The translations under genes were made by a program, and so were the position numbers. A model generated the notes under the pieces. That model saw nothing but the letters and a program-made list of their open reading frames with translations. It did not search any database and was not told where the DNA came from. A stretch of 64,000 nt of DNA from Punica granatum (taxonomy: Eukaryota > Streptophyta > Magnoliopsida > Myrtales > Lythraceae), in the NCBI RefSeq assembly GCF_007655135.1, contig NC_045134.1, positions 11,118,982-11,182,981 of the forward strand, in the 5' to 3' direction. How positions within the stretch are numbered: position 1 is the first letter of the stretch; every line of letters begins with the position of its first letter. This document shows, piece after piece, positions 1 through 10,707 of this stretch.

Positions 1-300
1 AATTGCCACGAAGTAGGGCCCTCTGGGACAGCACATGTTAGACCAGACCCCTTGGCCCATGTGCACAATGATATTGGGATAATGAAAGTTATGATTCTCA
101 AGTTGTTCAAGAAGATCGATAAATAGAGCAAAAACCCAAGAAGGGCAGTAAGAAAGATCAATCGAAGAAAAAAGGTAAATCTAGGTCCAAGAAGGGGAGA
201 TATGTGGTCAAGGAATCCGATGAGGACACGAAGAGAGTGAGGATGAGGATGAGAGGAGAGTACTGAGGAGTCTGACGACCCATCCTCGTCCGATGATTAG
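1..300 (+). other. Unrecognised degraded coding remnant, Lys-rich then acidic
   Basis: The first 300 bases read as short broken frames. One frame is open from base 1 to a TAG near 125. After that come a lysine-rich stretch (about 130-205) and an acidic Asp/Glu/Ser stretch ending at TAG 298-300, but these lie in different frames. A gene 3' end broken by frameshifts would look like this. I do not recognise the family; a capsid or gag C-terminus or a nuclear basic/acidic protein are possible. Confidence is low. Confidence 0.2.
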
Positions 301-610
301 TTTGTGATGTTTATGTTTGTTTTAAGATATTTGTGACATGGGATTTATGTTTTTCTCAACTTCACTACCTATTGTGTTAAACTTATGCATGTTGAGCCAG
401 TCGAATCTATGTGTGTATTGTGATTTTGGATATTTATGAATAAATGCTAGATAATGTGTGAACATGTTCAAATGTGATAATGGGGTCTTAATATTTTATG
501 GGAAAACTCTGCTGAAATTTTCTTTTTTAAGCCCCCAAGACATATTCAATTATTGTATTATTTTGTTGTTATACATGTTGCTATAAAAATATTGGTATGA
601 ATATCATTCC
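301..610. other. AT-rich sequence, no gene seen
   Basis: No ORF, RNA gene or clear repeat was recognised. It resembles a 3' untranslated region following the remnant that ends at base 300, with an AATAAA-like string near 440. Confidence 0.3.
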
Positions 611-1690
611 GCTCTGATACCATGTGAAAATTAAATATAAGATGATAGAAGAGGTGGAGATGTTGAAATGTGGTGGCCAAACGCCAAAACCACTGGACTA
701 TATTACTTATACTGGTTCAAGTAAATACATGGAATAACTCGCCTCTTTATATCCCCGATACAATAACTAAACTAGAATATAAATAATCTCATAATGCATA
801 TAAATAATAACAAAGTCCCGAATTGAACTCTCACGCCGCCACATTTCAAAAATATAAAATGGATTTCCCTCGCGTTGTCAAATTATCAATCAATCATATA
901 TACGAAAATATTTATATTTTTTTATTAAAGAAATACATGCTCTGTACAATAACTAAACTAGAATATAAATCATCTCATACTCTATACATCTATATATATG
1001 TATATAACAACAAATTCCCGAACTGAATTCTCACGCCACCACATCATCAAAAATATAAAACGGAACTCTCTCGCATTGGCACATCATCTTTTATATGTAA
1101 AAAGATATTTATATTTTTTTATTAAAGAAATAAATGCAAGTTCTGTACCTGCAGATATATATATAAAGTGATATGATGAAATATATTATGGGAAATGAAA
1201 TTCAATATATAGTGGATATTAAAAGCATTTTCGTCCTACCGAAAAAAAATATCTTCGAGAATTCTGCAGTTGAAAGTACCGCACGGAATCTATATTATCA
1301 AATATAATATAAAATAGTAGAATAAATATATATTAAATATAGACTCCATATTTCATATATATATATATATATATATGCGTTTCAATACATAAAGTAGAAT
1401 ATATATAATGAACGTGGGTTGGCTCAGCAGTTAGGCGCTTGTTCCGCTTAAGCAATGCCTCGGATTCGAGTCATTGTGAATGCAAAAAATCCACGCTGAG
1501 AGAATTTTAATCCTTAGTGGACTGACCTTGCTCAACTGGATTAGTTTAACCCAATTGGACTTCCAGATTTCAGAGTTGATGAAGAAAAAAAAAGTAGAAT
1601 GTATATAAAATATATATACCATTTGTGTATACATAGAGTAGAATATCTAAGTATAATGGCAGTAGAATATTTTAATGGATAAAAAGGAAT
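611..1690 (-). repeat. Direct-repeat copy 1: LTR-like relic with Met-tRNA primer site, then SINE
   Basis: This block recurs at 7517-8650 in the same orientation. On the - strand it reads as the end of an LTR or pararetroviral leader. The complement of 611-622 is TGGTATCAGAGC, the usual plant initiator-Met tRNA primer-binding site. It follows a possible LTR terminus at about 623 and a TATA-like ATATAAAG near 747-754 (- strand). The far boundary is not resolved. The block also contains AT-rich sequence and the SINE at 1411-1590. Confidence 0.45.
1411..1590 (+). mobile_element. tRNA-derived SINE, copy 1
   Basis: The head is tRNA-like, with an A-box-like TGGCTCAGCAG near 1420 and a B-box near 1465 (here GATTCGAGTCA, mutated from GGTTCGAGTCC). 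An unrelated body follows, with a 3' A-rich tail. It is flanked by a 17-bp target-site duplication matching at 16 of 17 positions: AAAGTAGAATATATATA at 1391-1407 and AAAGTAGAATGTATATA at 1591-1607. The same element at the same relative site is found six more times in this window. Confidence 0.75.
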
Positions 1691-1962
1691 TTTTCTTATT
1701 TATTTATTAAGAAAATAATTTCTATGACTCTTCGGAACTTGATATATATATAAATATATATATATATATGTATAGTGGGATACAAAATATATAAAAATAT
1801 GAAATCATAATGGACCTTTTTGGCATTTTGAGCTTTCTCTAAATCTGCTTATACATATATATGAGTGGTCTTGGCTGCAATTAATTATAGCAATTAATTT
1901 GATCATAAACAAATTTATAGCAAATTAATTTGAGAACCCGTTACTATTATTATTATTAGGAT

Positions 1963-2165
1963 TTATAGCACCATATATCCTAACGTTGACATATATTTTT
2001 AGATCTATCACAACGTTATTTTTTTGTCTGTGGTATCCCAACGTTACTATTTTTGTTTTACCATGGTGACATCAAACTAGCAACGTTGGGATAGCTCAGG
2101 CAAAAAAATGACGTTGGGCTAGAACTAAGAATTCCTTCAAATATTAGGCTATATGGTGCAATTAA
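1963..2165. mobile_element. Foldback MITE, about 203 bp
   Basis: The two halves are imperfect inverted repeats of each other over nearly the whole length. The ends share GCACCATATA and CCTAA. The centre shares ATCCCAACGTT with AACGTTGGGAT, and a T7 run pairs with an A7 run. No ORF is present. The target duplication is unclear because the flanks are AT-rich, so I do not assign a superfamily. Confidence 0.55.
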
Positions 2166-3577
2166 CCTTTATTATTATTATTATCCTTGAATATGTATAA
2201 ATTAAATGCTTTGAAGATTAGACATTATGTAGTATACTAAATTGTGATAAATTTTTTAAAGTCCTAAGCTTACGTATTATATCCATCGAAAAGAAGCTTA
2301 TATAATATAGATTTTTATTATGTTTATGGCAAATTCATTTTATTTTGTAAAAATCCACTACAATAGTCAATAGTAAAGTAAATAGATTCAAGTAAAATTT
2401 CCCGTTTTAATTTTCTTAGTTTTAAACTAAATTTAATAGATTAAATGTATATTATTCTTAATTTATAGAATTCATTTTCCGATGTAAAGTATTTTATAAC
2501 TATATCTATCAAATTGATCCTAATTATTATAGAGTAATTGTTAAAAAATCCAAAAGTTGCATAGTTTAGACTTTAATTTTGTTAATACCAGGTTCCTATT
2601 AAAAGTTCCATTAAAACAACAAAGAAAATTAATGCAAGTTTCTTTTCTAACTATGTTAATTTTAAACTAAATGTTACATACCATAAGTTTTAACACTGTT
2701 TGTAGCATATTCTTTTTTAAAAATTTACTATAAAAATAAAGTAAATTTAATTTAAGTGATGTTTCTTTTCTAATTTTATTTTTTCTGAATTAAGTTTAAT
2801 CTAAATTAGATATAGAAATAAATTTTAGTTAGATATTGACATTTCTAACCACATATCAGTAAACATTTACTTTAGGTTGGAGTAAATATATATTGTTGGT
2901 AGGTTGGAGTGAATATATTGTTGGTAGGTTGGAGTAAATATATATAATCAATTATTTTTTTATTTGTGGCAATATATTAAATATAATTATAGTACCTTGT
3001 TAGTCCTAAATATTATTTAGATATAAAAAGGTACATGATATTTCTTTAGGTTAAAAAGTTGAATAGATAAAAAAATTATAGAATTTTTATATAAATCCAT
3101 TATTATAAATAAATATACGATACTTCTTTGCAAACAATGACAAAATAGAACTAATAAATAGTTTTACTATCTAATGCAATTAATTTTTGAAGTTGGTCCA
3201 TTGGATAGGTAGAATAAAAGTCACCAATTTTACTGAGAGGAGACACTATGCTTATTTTTCACTTAGATTGAGGATACAGTGCAAAATTTTGAAGGTAGAG
3301 AGGCAAATCTAAAAGCACTTTATAGTTCGGGGAGTAAATTGCATTTATCTATATATTTTAATTCTAAATCTTATTTAAACATTTACATTTGTAACCCTAT
3401 ATAATCATCACATTTCCTTTTCTAATACTATTTATGTCATGGTATATAACTTTATATATGTAGATAGCATTAGGATAATAAATTGATGTTATATATAACT
3501 CTAAGGACAATAATTTATATAACACTACATTTAACGCAAGTACAATTGTGTAAACTATATATATAATATCTCTCGTA
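2166..3577. other. AT-rich intergenic DNA, no gene seen
   Basis: No ORF of note. Apart from the short tandem repeat at 2873-2946, I see only AT-rich unique-looking sequence. It is not present in the later array units. Confidence 0.4.
2873..2946. repeat. Short tandem repeat, three units of 22-27 bp
   Basis: Three consecutive units begin with TAGGTTGGAGT and continue AAATATATATTGTTGG with small length changes. Confidence 0.75.
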
Positions 3578-4427
3578 CGGGTTGCGTTCTAATGTTAAAT
3601 ATATTTACAATCAATTCAAAGAATCCCTTGAATCACTCTTTTGAACAATCAATTCATACGTCTCTCATTTTCCACATTTGCAAAAGTCATGACCAATATA
3701 TTCCTCCTAATAATTAAGCTAATTTTCTCATTGGTCTCCCAACTCATCAAAATCAACATTTGAGAGTCGACGTTATCTTTTTCGTAAGAAAAAGCAAATT
3801 AAAGGAGTCGAAAAATTGTAAGACGTGTATGTGATTTTCTTTTAATCAAATTGACATAAAATAATATTCCGTAAGTTCCTTTTCTTTTTTTTTTGGGTGA
3901 ATTACAAGTAAGATACTTTATAGACCGACACATATACGTAGTATTAATTAATTAATTGAATCCTCGGACAATGAGCTCATGCATAACTATTTTTTCATTT
4001 ATTTTACAAAGTATTCCTAAGCTATTGCATAACTATTTTTTTTTTTCATTTATTTAATTTCATATTTGCAAAGTTGTGCATCGCCCTTTGGTTTGTCGAG
4101 TATTTCAGTATAATATTATAAGTTTTCTCATAATTAAAAATAGTCAACATCATTCTTCCATTCTATATCTTTTCTTTTATGATATAAAGCATTTTGCAAT
4201 ATAAAATGAATATAATATGATTAATGGAAGAGTCATATGGTTGGTAACATGCTAAGACATTTATAATGTGAGTTAAGGTTGCTAAGAACCTATCCAACTA
4301 CCCAGCCAGCTCTCTCTATTTAAGGATCGAAAGGGCTATCTCATTCCAAAACATGCTATAGAGATCCATTAGTTCCATTACTAGAGCGTCCAGGACCGAT
4401 ATCTTGAGATATATAGTCGAAAAGAGA
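3578..4427 (+). promoter_or_regulatory. Upstream region of the type III polyketide synthase
   Basis: A TATA-like TATTTAAG lies at 4317-4324, 104 bases before the chosen ATG at 4428. The segment 3578-4250 (about -850 to -178) is the part copied, without the gene, at 10708, 12491, 58253, 60047 and (shortened) 62611. The more gene-proximal 4251-4427, which holds the TATA box, is not in those copies. The four longer copies have a palindromic ACACGTGT (G-box core CACGTG) where this copy reads AGACGTGT near 3822. Confidence 0.5.
4317..4324 (+). promoter_or_regulatory. TATA-like box
   Basis: TATTTAAG after a CT-rich stretch, 104 bases before the ATG at 4428. The position is reasonable for a plant Pol II gene, but no transcript evidence is available here. 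Confidence 0.45.
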
Positions 4428-5961
4428 ATGGTTACTGATATCGGGGAAATGAGGGCAAACCAACGGGCTAAAGGCCACGCATCCATCCTAGCCATTGGAA
4501 CTGCTACTCCCGAAAGCTGTTTCCATCAAGCTGATTTTCCTGACTACTACTTTCGTGTCACAAAAAGCGAACACATGACCGTCCTCAAACAGAAGTTCAC
4601 TCGCATTTGTGAGTAAATCTAATCATCATCATCATTGTTAAGTGATGCGTGTATTTTTGCTAATATCATAAATATATAAAGCATATATGTATGGTTATAG
4701 ACAAAAACCCACCTTTGTTTGTAATAATTCTCTCCAATGGTCCAGGCGAAAGGTCGACGGTAAAGAAAAGGTATATGATCTTCACAGAAGAGTTTCTTGA
4801 GGAAAACCCTATGTTCTGCTCCCACAGTGCTCCATCTCTTAATGCTCGACAAGACACGCTAATGGACTACATACCAAAGCTAGCTGCGAAAGCAGCATCC
4901 AAGGCTATCAAGGAGTGGGGCAACCCAAGTCGATGATCACCCATGTCATCGTATGCACTGTTATTGCATCAGAAATGCCTGGGGTGGACGTTAAGCTGAT
5001 TAAGCTATTGGGGCTCAATCCATCCGTCAAAAGGATCATGCTCTATCACCAGGGTTTGTTCATAATCTTCGGTCGTCACACACTCGTCATCCGTAACAAT
5101 AACTTCATTTAGAAAGAACCAATACTTTTACCAACTGAGCATTCATCTCCCAATATTACAAAACATATGAAAATTTCATATTTGAATTTGTGTGATGTCA
5201 TGATAAATTGCTTATAATTGCTTGTAGTTCGCCCTAACTGTTTGTACGATAAATGTATATATATACCTGAATCAGGTTGCTTTGCTGGTGGAACGGTCCT
5301 TCGGATAGCTAAGGATCTCGCGGAGAATAATGCCAATGCACGAGTGCTCGTAGTCAATGCTGAGAGCATTATCGGAGACTTTCGAGGGCCATCTGAGGAA
5401 AATATGGCTTCTCTTGTATTGCAGGCAATCTTCGGGGATGGTGCAGCTGCACTGATAATTGGTGCTGATCCGATAGACCAGGTTGAGCGACCCATATTCC
5501 AAATTGCATTCACTGCAGAGACCATCATACCTGACACAGAAGATGGTGTCGCAGGAAAGTTACGAGATACGGGTTTAAAATTCATCTTATCAGACAATGT
5601 TCCCTCCTTGATTGCTGACAACATTGAGAAGAGCTTGATGGAGGCCTTCGGTCCAATTGGTATCAATGATTGGAACTCAATATTTTGGGCACCTCACCCA
5701 GGCGGCCCGAAAATCCTCGACAAAATTGAATCAAAGCTACGATTAACCAAAGACAAGTTAGCGGCTACCAGGCATATGTTGCAAGAGTACGGGAACATGT
5801 CTAGCGCCTGTGTGCTATTCATTCTTGATGAGATGAGGAGGAGGTCAAAAGAGGATGGAATGCTCACCACCGGCGAAGGCCTCAAGTGGGGCGTACTTTT
5901 CGGGTTTGGCCCAGGCCTTACCGTTGAGACTGTCGTGCTTCGCAGCTGTCCTATCGTGTAG
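4428..5961 (+). pseudogene. Type III polyketide synthase (chalcone synthase-like), frameshifted
   Basis: Family members extend a CoA starter with malonyl-CoA using a Cys-His-Asn triad, normally as cytosolic homodimers. Exons: 4428-4608, 4746-5053 and 5276-5961. Intron 1 (GTGAGT...CAG) splits a Cys codon at the site conserved in chalcone synthases. Intron 2 (4054-style GT...CAG, 5054-5275) splits the Gly just before the catalytic Cys. The start is the first ATG in frame and begins MVTD, as family members do. With the frame restored the protein would be 391 residues, the normal size. Present are Cys165, Phe216, Phe266, His304, Asn337, the GFGPG loop and a complete C-terminus. Broken: one base is missing in the Gly codon after TGG (4916-4920), giving a TGA at 4934-4936. 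Substitutions against alfalfa CHS numbering are Thr132 to Val, Thr194 to Ile and Thr197 to Asp, so even repaired it is probably not a naringenin chalcone synthase. A homopolymer sequencing error remains possible. Confidence 0.85.
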
Positions 5962-6298
5962 TGATAACCGTACTGTAAGATCAACCTTAATGGTTCGTGT
6001 TTGTGCGTGTGTTTTTTTCTTTTCAGTGCACTGGTTCGTTTGTGTCTTAATATCTAGTCAATTCGTTTGCATGGTTTGTTGTGGTTTAAGTAATACAAAA
6101 TAAATTGTATGTACGCACTCTGGGAAGGCAATCGGTTGCACTATATAATCATAGTACATTACAAAAATTTTTAGTAAGTTACTTGAATTTATCTTGGATT
6201 ACTAATAGAGAAGGTAAATTGCACGAATTTCAAAGCATATTATATATATTACGAAGTAAAACATTAAAAATTTGAAACAAAAGTACACAAATTTACAT
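5962..6298. other. 3' flank of the polyketide synthase
   Basis: A GT-rich stretch follows the stop codon, then AT-rich sequence with an AAATAAA string near 6098 that could act in polyadenylation. Nothing else was seen. Confidence 0.35.
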
Positions 6299-6398
6299 GC
6301 CGTAAGAGATTTACCATTTAGTAGGCCAACCCAACTTGATTGGATTAGTCGGAGCCCATTAGGCTTCCGGATACCAGGATTCCCAACGAAAATAAGTA
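6299..6398 (+). mobile_element. SINE 3' fragment
   Basis: Matches the body of the SINE from its AGAG-TTTACC block through GATTGGATTAGTCGG and the GACTTC-like end, with an A-rich tail (ACGAAAATAA). The tRNA-like head is absent. It is a separate, more diverged insertion from the seven full copies. Confidence 0.55.
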
Positions 6399-6415
6399 CC
6401 CAAATTTGAAACAAC

Positions 6416-6769
6416 TTAGTGGGCATTTGGTTTTGGAGTAGAGTTATACTCTACTATGATTCATGAGATAGAAACAAAATAGTTGGAAGATTTTATTATT
6501 AAAAAATTAGTTGTAATAATAGTTAAAAAAAGTATATAATATAATTTATTATAAAATTGGAAAAAATGACAAAAAAAAGCAATGAAAAGTTTGGAAAATT
6601 AATATTCAAAAATTAGTTGTAATAATAGTTAAGCAAAAGTATGTAAGAGAATATATTATTAAATTGAAGACAAAAATAAAAAAATAATGATTGTGTTGTT
6701 GAATTCAGAAAAGAATAAAGTGGAGTGGAGTAGAGTTGGATTATGCTTTGTAACAAAACAAAGCCTTAG
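6416..6769. mobile_element. Probable Tourist/Harbinger-type MITE
   Basis: The left end reads GTGGGCATTTGGTTTTG. The complement of the right end reads GGCTTTGTTTTGTTAC. TTA lies on both outer sides, the usual target duplication of that superfamily. The interior is AT-rich with repeated AAAATTAGTTGTAATAATAG and no ORF. The ends are imperfect, so the assignment is tentative. Confidence 0.4.
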
Positions 6770-7083
6770 TTTTTTAGTGAAACACTTAAGTGGAGTTGAA
6801 GGAAATCTCTAAGGTAGTTAATCGTACCAAGAAACTGTTGAACCTGGTTTTTGGCGAGTGACTCCTTAGGGTACTTTAGTAGCTCCTGAGCCACGTGTGG
6901 CTCTGATTGGTATTGGCCATTGGTAAGCTGCATACCAAGGAAATTTATTTCTCGTTGGCTAATTACCATATTCTTCTTAGACAACATGATTCCATAAGCT
7001 TGAACAATCTCTGAAAAGCGTTGGAGCAGTTTGATATGGGTTTCTTTTGATGGGTTGAACAGAAGGATATCATCAATATACAC
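6766..7083 (-). pseudogene. Reverse transcriptase fragment, pararetrovirus-like (Caulimoviridae type)
   Basis: An open frame of 105 codons on the - strand begins at the reverse transcriptase active-site motif (Y-I-D-D-I-L-L-F). It continues through a block ending F-L-G-M and a Q-Q-F-L-G..N-Y motif, the usual order for palm and thumb of Caulimoviridae and Ty3-like enzymes. The spacing and the EPHVAQELL-like segment look closer to pararetroviruses than to Ty3 elements; this is judged from memory of the families. Everything before the active site and after the thumb is missing, so it is an inert relic. It lies between two AT-rich MITE-like blocks in opposite orientation. Confidence 0.6.
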
Positions 7084-7087
7084 AAGG

Positions 7088-7385
7088 GCTTTCAGGATTT
7101 TAATTCTACCCTACTCCACTTCTCTCCATTCTTCCCCCAATTTAACGTAATCATCACTTTTTTTAATATTTTTTTCAAATGTACTTTTTTCTAACCATTA
7201 TTACAACCAATTTTTTAACGATAAATTATTCCTCCTACTTTTACTTCCACATATATATACAAACATTTTTGTTTTTCATATTAATAATAAATTTTCGTAT
7301 CTACTATTTTCACCTCACTATTATTATAATCAATTTTTTAATAATAAATTCCTCCATCTACTATTTACTTATTTAATCCAGACAT
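7088..7385. mobile_element. MITE-like AT-rich block, inverted relative to 6416-6769
   Basis: The complement contains TTATTATTAAAAAATTG-TTGTAATAATAG repeats and a GTGGAGTAGGGTAGAATT end, closely resembling the interior and right end of 6416-6769. The termini are not well defined. The two blocks form imperfect inverted arms around the reverse transcriptase relic. Confidence 0.3.
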
Positions 7386-7516
7386 GGATAGTGTATCAAT
7401 GAAAACAGCTTGGGCATCTTGTCTTCAAAGGCCGGAAGAGATTGACTTGAGCGTTTTTAACTTCAAAGGTTCGTCATCATTTTCAACATCCCACCATCAA
7501 CAGGCTCTAACGTCCT
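7386..7516 (-). other. Short remnant next to a primer-binding site
   Basis: On the - strand this follows directly after the Met-tRNA primer site, where a leader or gag start would sit. It has an ATG run but the frame closes within a few codons. It is probably part of the same decayed element as the block at 7517 and perhaps the reverse transcriptase relic. Confidence 0.25.
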
Positions 7517-8650
7517 GCTCTGATACTATGTGAAAATTAAATATAAGATGAGAGAAGAGTGTGGAGATGTTGAAACGTGGTGGCCAAACGCTAAAACCAC
7601 GGGAGTATATTATTATTACTGGTTCAAGGAAATACATGGAATAACTCGCTTCTTTATATGCTCGATACAATAACTAAACTAGAATATAAATATTCTCATA
7701 ATCTATATATAATAAAAAAGTCCCGAGTTGAACTCTTGCGCCGCCACATCATCAAAAATATAAAATAGAGTTCCCTCGCGTTGCCAAATCATCAATCAAT
7801 CATATATATAAGAAAAAAATATATTTTTATTAAAGAAATATATGCTAATACAATAACGAAACTAGAATATAAATAATCTCATACTCTGTATATCTATATA
7901 TATTATACAGATTCTCAAAATGAATTCTCACACCACTACGTCATCAAAAATATAAAATGAAACCCTCTCGCATTGCCACATCTTCATTTATATATAAAAA
8001 AGACATTTATATTTTTTTATTAAAGAAATATATGGAACTTCTATATCGGCAGCTATATATATATAAAGTGATATGATAATATGTATGATGGGATATGACA
8101 TTAAATATATAGTGGATACTGAAAGCATCTTCGTCCTATCAAAATTTTTTTTTCGAGAATTCTATAGTTTAAAGTACCGCATGGAATCTACATTATCACA
8201 TATGATATTTAATAGTAGAATAAACATATATTAAAAATAGATTCCATATTTCATAAATATATATATATATATGTATATGTATATATGCGTTTCAATATGT
8301 AAAGTAGAATATATATATATATATATAAAAGCAACGTGGGTTGTTTCAAGTAGTTCGACGTTTATTACGCTTAAGCAAGACCTCGGGTTCGAGTACTTGT
8401 GAATGCAGAAAATCCACGCTAGAAGAGGTTTACCCCTTAGTGGATCGACCATGCTTGACTGGATTAGTCGGGACCCAATTAGACTTCTGGATTGTAGGGT
8501 TCATACAGAAAAAAATGTAAAATATATATAAAATATATATACCATTTGTGTATATATATATATATATAAAGTAGAATATCTAAGTATAATGGCAGTAGAA
8601 TATTTTAATGGATAAAAAGGAAATTTGCTTATTTATTTATTTATTAAGAA
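7517..8650 (-). repeat. Direct-repeat copy 2: LTR-like relic with primer site, then SINE
   Basis: Second copy of 611-1690. The complement of 7517-7528 is TAGTATCAGAGC, one mismatch from the Met-tRNA primer site, followed by the same LTR-like sequence with ATATAAAG near 7653. It includes the SINE at 8333-8514. The duplication brackets the polyketide synthase and defines the first tandem unit. Confidence 0.45.
8333..8514 (+). mobile_element. tRNA-derived SINE, copy 2
   Basis: Same element and insertion site as copy 1. The B-box is exact (GGTTCGAGT near 8390) and the head reads TTGTTTCAAGTAG. An A-rich tail is followed by AT-rich flank. Confidence 0.7.
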
Positions 8651-9163
8651 AATAATTTCCATGACTCATCGGAACTTGATATAAACATGTATAGTTGTAC
8701 ATTGGGTGCATATTTATACAACACCAACACCATATCCGATGTCAATTTGGTCGTTTCACAAGGATTGATCATGTTTCCCCTTTACTCCCAACAAATTTAT
8801 TAACAGGTTCCTTCCATCGAATTAGGATTTGATTGTTACTCCATACTATTGCGATCACATTTAACTGCTATAAGTTGACACAGCTGATTATTAAACATTT
8901 AGATAGTGTTTTACTTTTGCTGTGTTGTTGGTTTGAAAATTTTTTATTCTTCGAAAGAGTTGCGATTAACTGTTGTGATTTTAAAAAATTTAAAAATTTT
9001 CCCATATAACGCGCTGATTCTCCCCTACTATCAATATAATACAAATTAGAAGTTTAAAATCCGAAAAATTTCAATTAACCTCCACTTCATACCATCTTAT
9101 GCCAGATATTCTATTTCTTAAGTAATAATATTATAGTCTTCAATATTAATACTAGTATGAGAG

Positions 9164-9484
9164 ATGGGGACAATTCAGGAGGCAAGCATTCTCTCTGTGC
9201 TCGGACTTACCGATATTGATGATCAGAAGGCGTTCTTTTCTAGTCCCGCTCTCGAGCGAAAACAAGCCTCGGATTCTATGCTTGGGCTAGACCAAGCCCA
9301 GGTGAACATTTTGTGGTCTCGAAATTGGGCTGAGCTAGACACCATGTGCACGCGAACGCGTAATCTAGCTCTAATACCGTGTAAAATAGCCATTGAACCT
9401 ATAACTATTGGGTCCATATCCAATCCGAATGCTCGAACTAATAGGTTATGGTATCGAATTTCCTATAAAATCATGTATTTCTAA
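9164..9484 (+). CDS. Hypothetical 106-codon ORF inside the array; probably repeat-derived
   Basis: The ORF starts at ATG and ends TAA. I recognise no domain, signal peptide or membrane segment. The same ORF, with an identical predicted protein, is at 56706-57026; a third copy at 61898 is stopped early. Within it, the complement of about 9370-9380 reads GGTATTAGAGCTAG, a decayed Met-tRNA primer-binding site, followed by a TGTAAAATAG possible LTR terminus. It may therefore be chance coding across an old - strand retroelement end. Identity between copies 1 and 2 reflects recent duplication and does not by itself show selection. Confidence 0.25.
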   Translation: MGTIQEASILSVLGLTDIDDQKAFFSSPALERKQASDSMLGLDQAQVNILWSRNWAELDTMCTRTRNLALIPCKIAIEPITIGSISNPNARTNRLWYRISYKIMYF

Positions 9485-10707
9485 TCAACATTCCAATATG
9501 GGATGATAACTCTCAACACTTTGGGGCATGAAGGCAACAATCACTCTATCGTGTATCTACTTAGGCCAGAGTGCGCAGTATGAGCTCTTTTGTTACACTT
9601 TTCTCGTTTGAGACAACTGTTATATTTAAGCTAATAAAATTTGTAAAAGCTATAGACGTATTTATTTATCTATACTAAAATATACTCAACGATTTTAACT
9701 TTAAATTATATAATATAAATTCTATTAAATTTATGAAATTATGGTGTAATTGTAATGACTAAAATAATATAATGGGTAATGAAAATTACATTTTTTTACT
9801 ATTTGAGGATGCAAAATTTGAATTCATGAATTACAAGGTAGACAGAACTTCTTAACCACATTGGAACTTTTTTAAGTTGCGAATTTTGTTTTTTTATAAA
9901 ATTGTATAGTATTAATGAGATACATTATCGGACGAACATGGTTGAGTGTACAATGACATAATAGTTTAAAAAATTAATATCATATAATTTATATCCTCTT
10001 CACTAAAATATACAAATTTACTAAAATTATGAGAGATGATATATTCGGAATCATTTTTGGCTAAATAATATATTAGTAATAAATTTGATTTTTTTATCTG
10101 CAGCGAAAAGTTACATATATTCTCTTTCCTAAATGCAGTAAATAATATGTGAGGGGAATAGAACTTAATGACCATCTACATTTTTGGGGAATGATTCTTT
10201 TTAGTAAAATTAAATCATAGTATTGATATCCAATATAGCAGATGAGCAAACTCGAGCGTGTATGACCATTATATTTTATATACAAAGTAATTTGACATAA
10301 CAATCTTTGACACTTATGTTTGCCCTAAATATCTAACATCTTTCCTATATTATCGGATGTCTCTAAAGAGGCATCAAAACAATAGTTCCAAATATGATGA
10401 GTTTACTTTAGAGTAACTAAACGAAAGAAAAGAATACACAAGAAGAATGTAAAACTGATAAAATTATGTAACCAGAACAGTGAAAAAATTAACGCATTAA
10501 GGCAAGTTGCCGTCACCTATATTTCAAATTGAATGGGCATTGTTCTAAGCGCGTGCTAAAATTGCGCCTGCGGAAAGTTTTTCTATTAATTTTTCAATCA
10601 AATATAATAAAAATAGATAGTTAATCGTTGGAGAAAATCAAACCTTAAATGGGAGTCGTGGAAGGGATTAAATGATTGATGTTGATTCTTTTCTTGTAAT
10701 CCGACCA
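9485..10707. other. AT-rich array sequence, no gene seen
   Basis: No ORF of note. It is duplicated at 57027-58252 with few changes, and partly (about 9485-9880) at 62220-62610. Confidence 0.5.

Larger units (their letters stand above)
1638..8570 (+). repeat. Tandem-array unit 0 (long unit carrying the polyketide synthase)
   Basis: The unit begins with the block GTAGAATATCTAAGTATAA, which restarts at 8571, 11853, 56105, 59410, 61323 and 63476. It holds the only coding copy of the polyketide synthase and ends after the SINE at 8333-8514. It is about 6.9 kb, against 1.7-3.3 kb for the later units. Confidence 0.55.

Noticed and set aside
1411..1480. Functional tRNA gene at each SINE head
   Set aside because: Only box A and B homology is present; no cloverleaf acceptor stem closes, and an unrelated body with an A-rich tail follows.
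5109..5666. 185-codon - strand ORF opposite the polyketide synthase
   Set aside because: Antisense shadow of exon 3, with no independent support.
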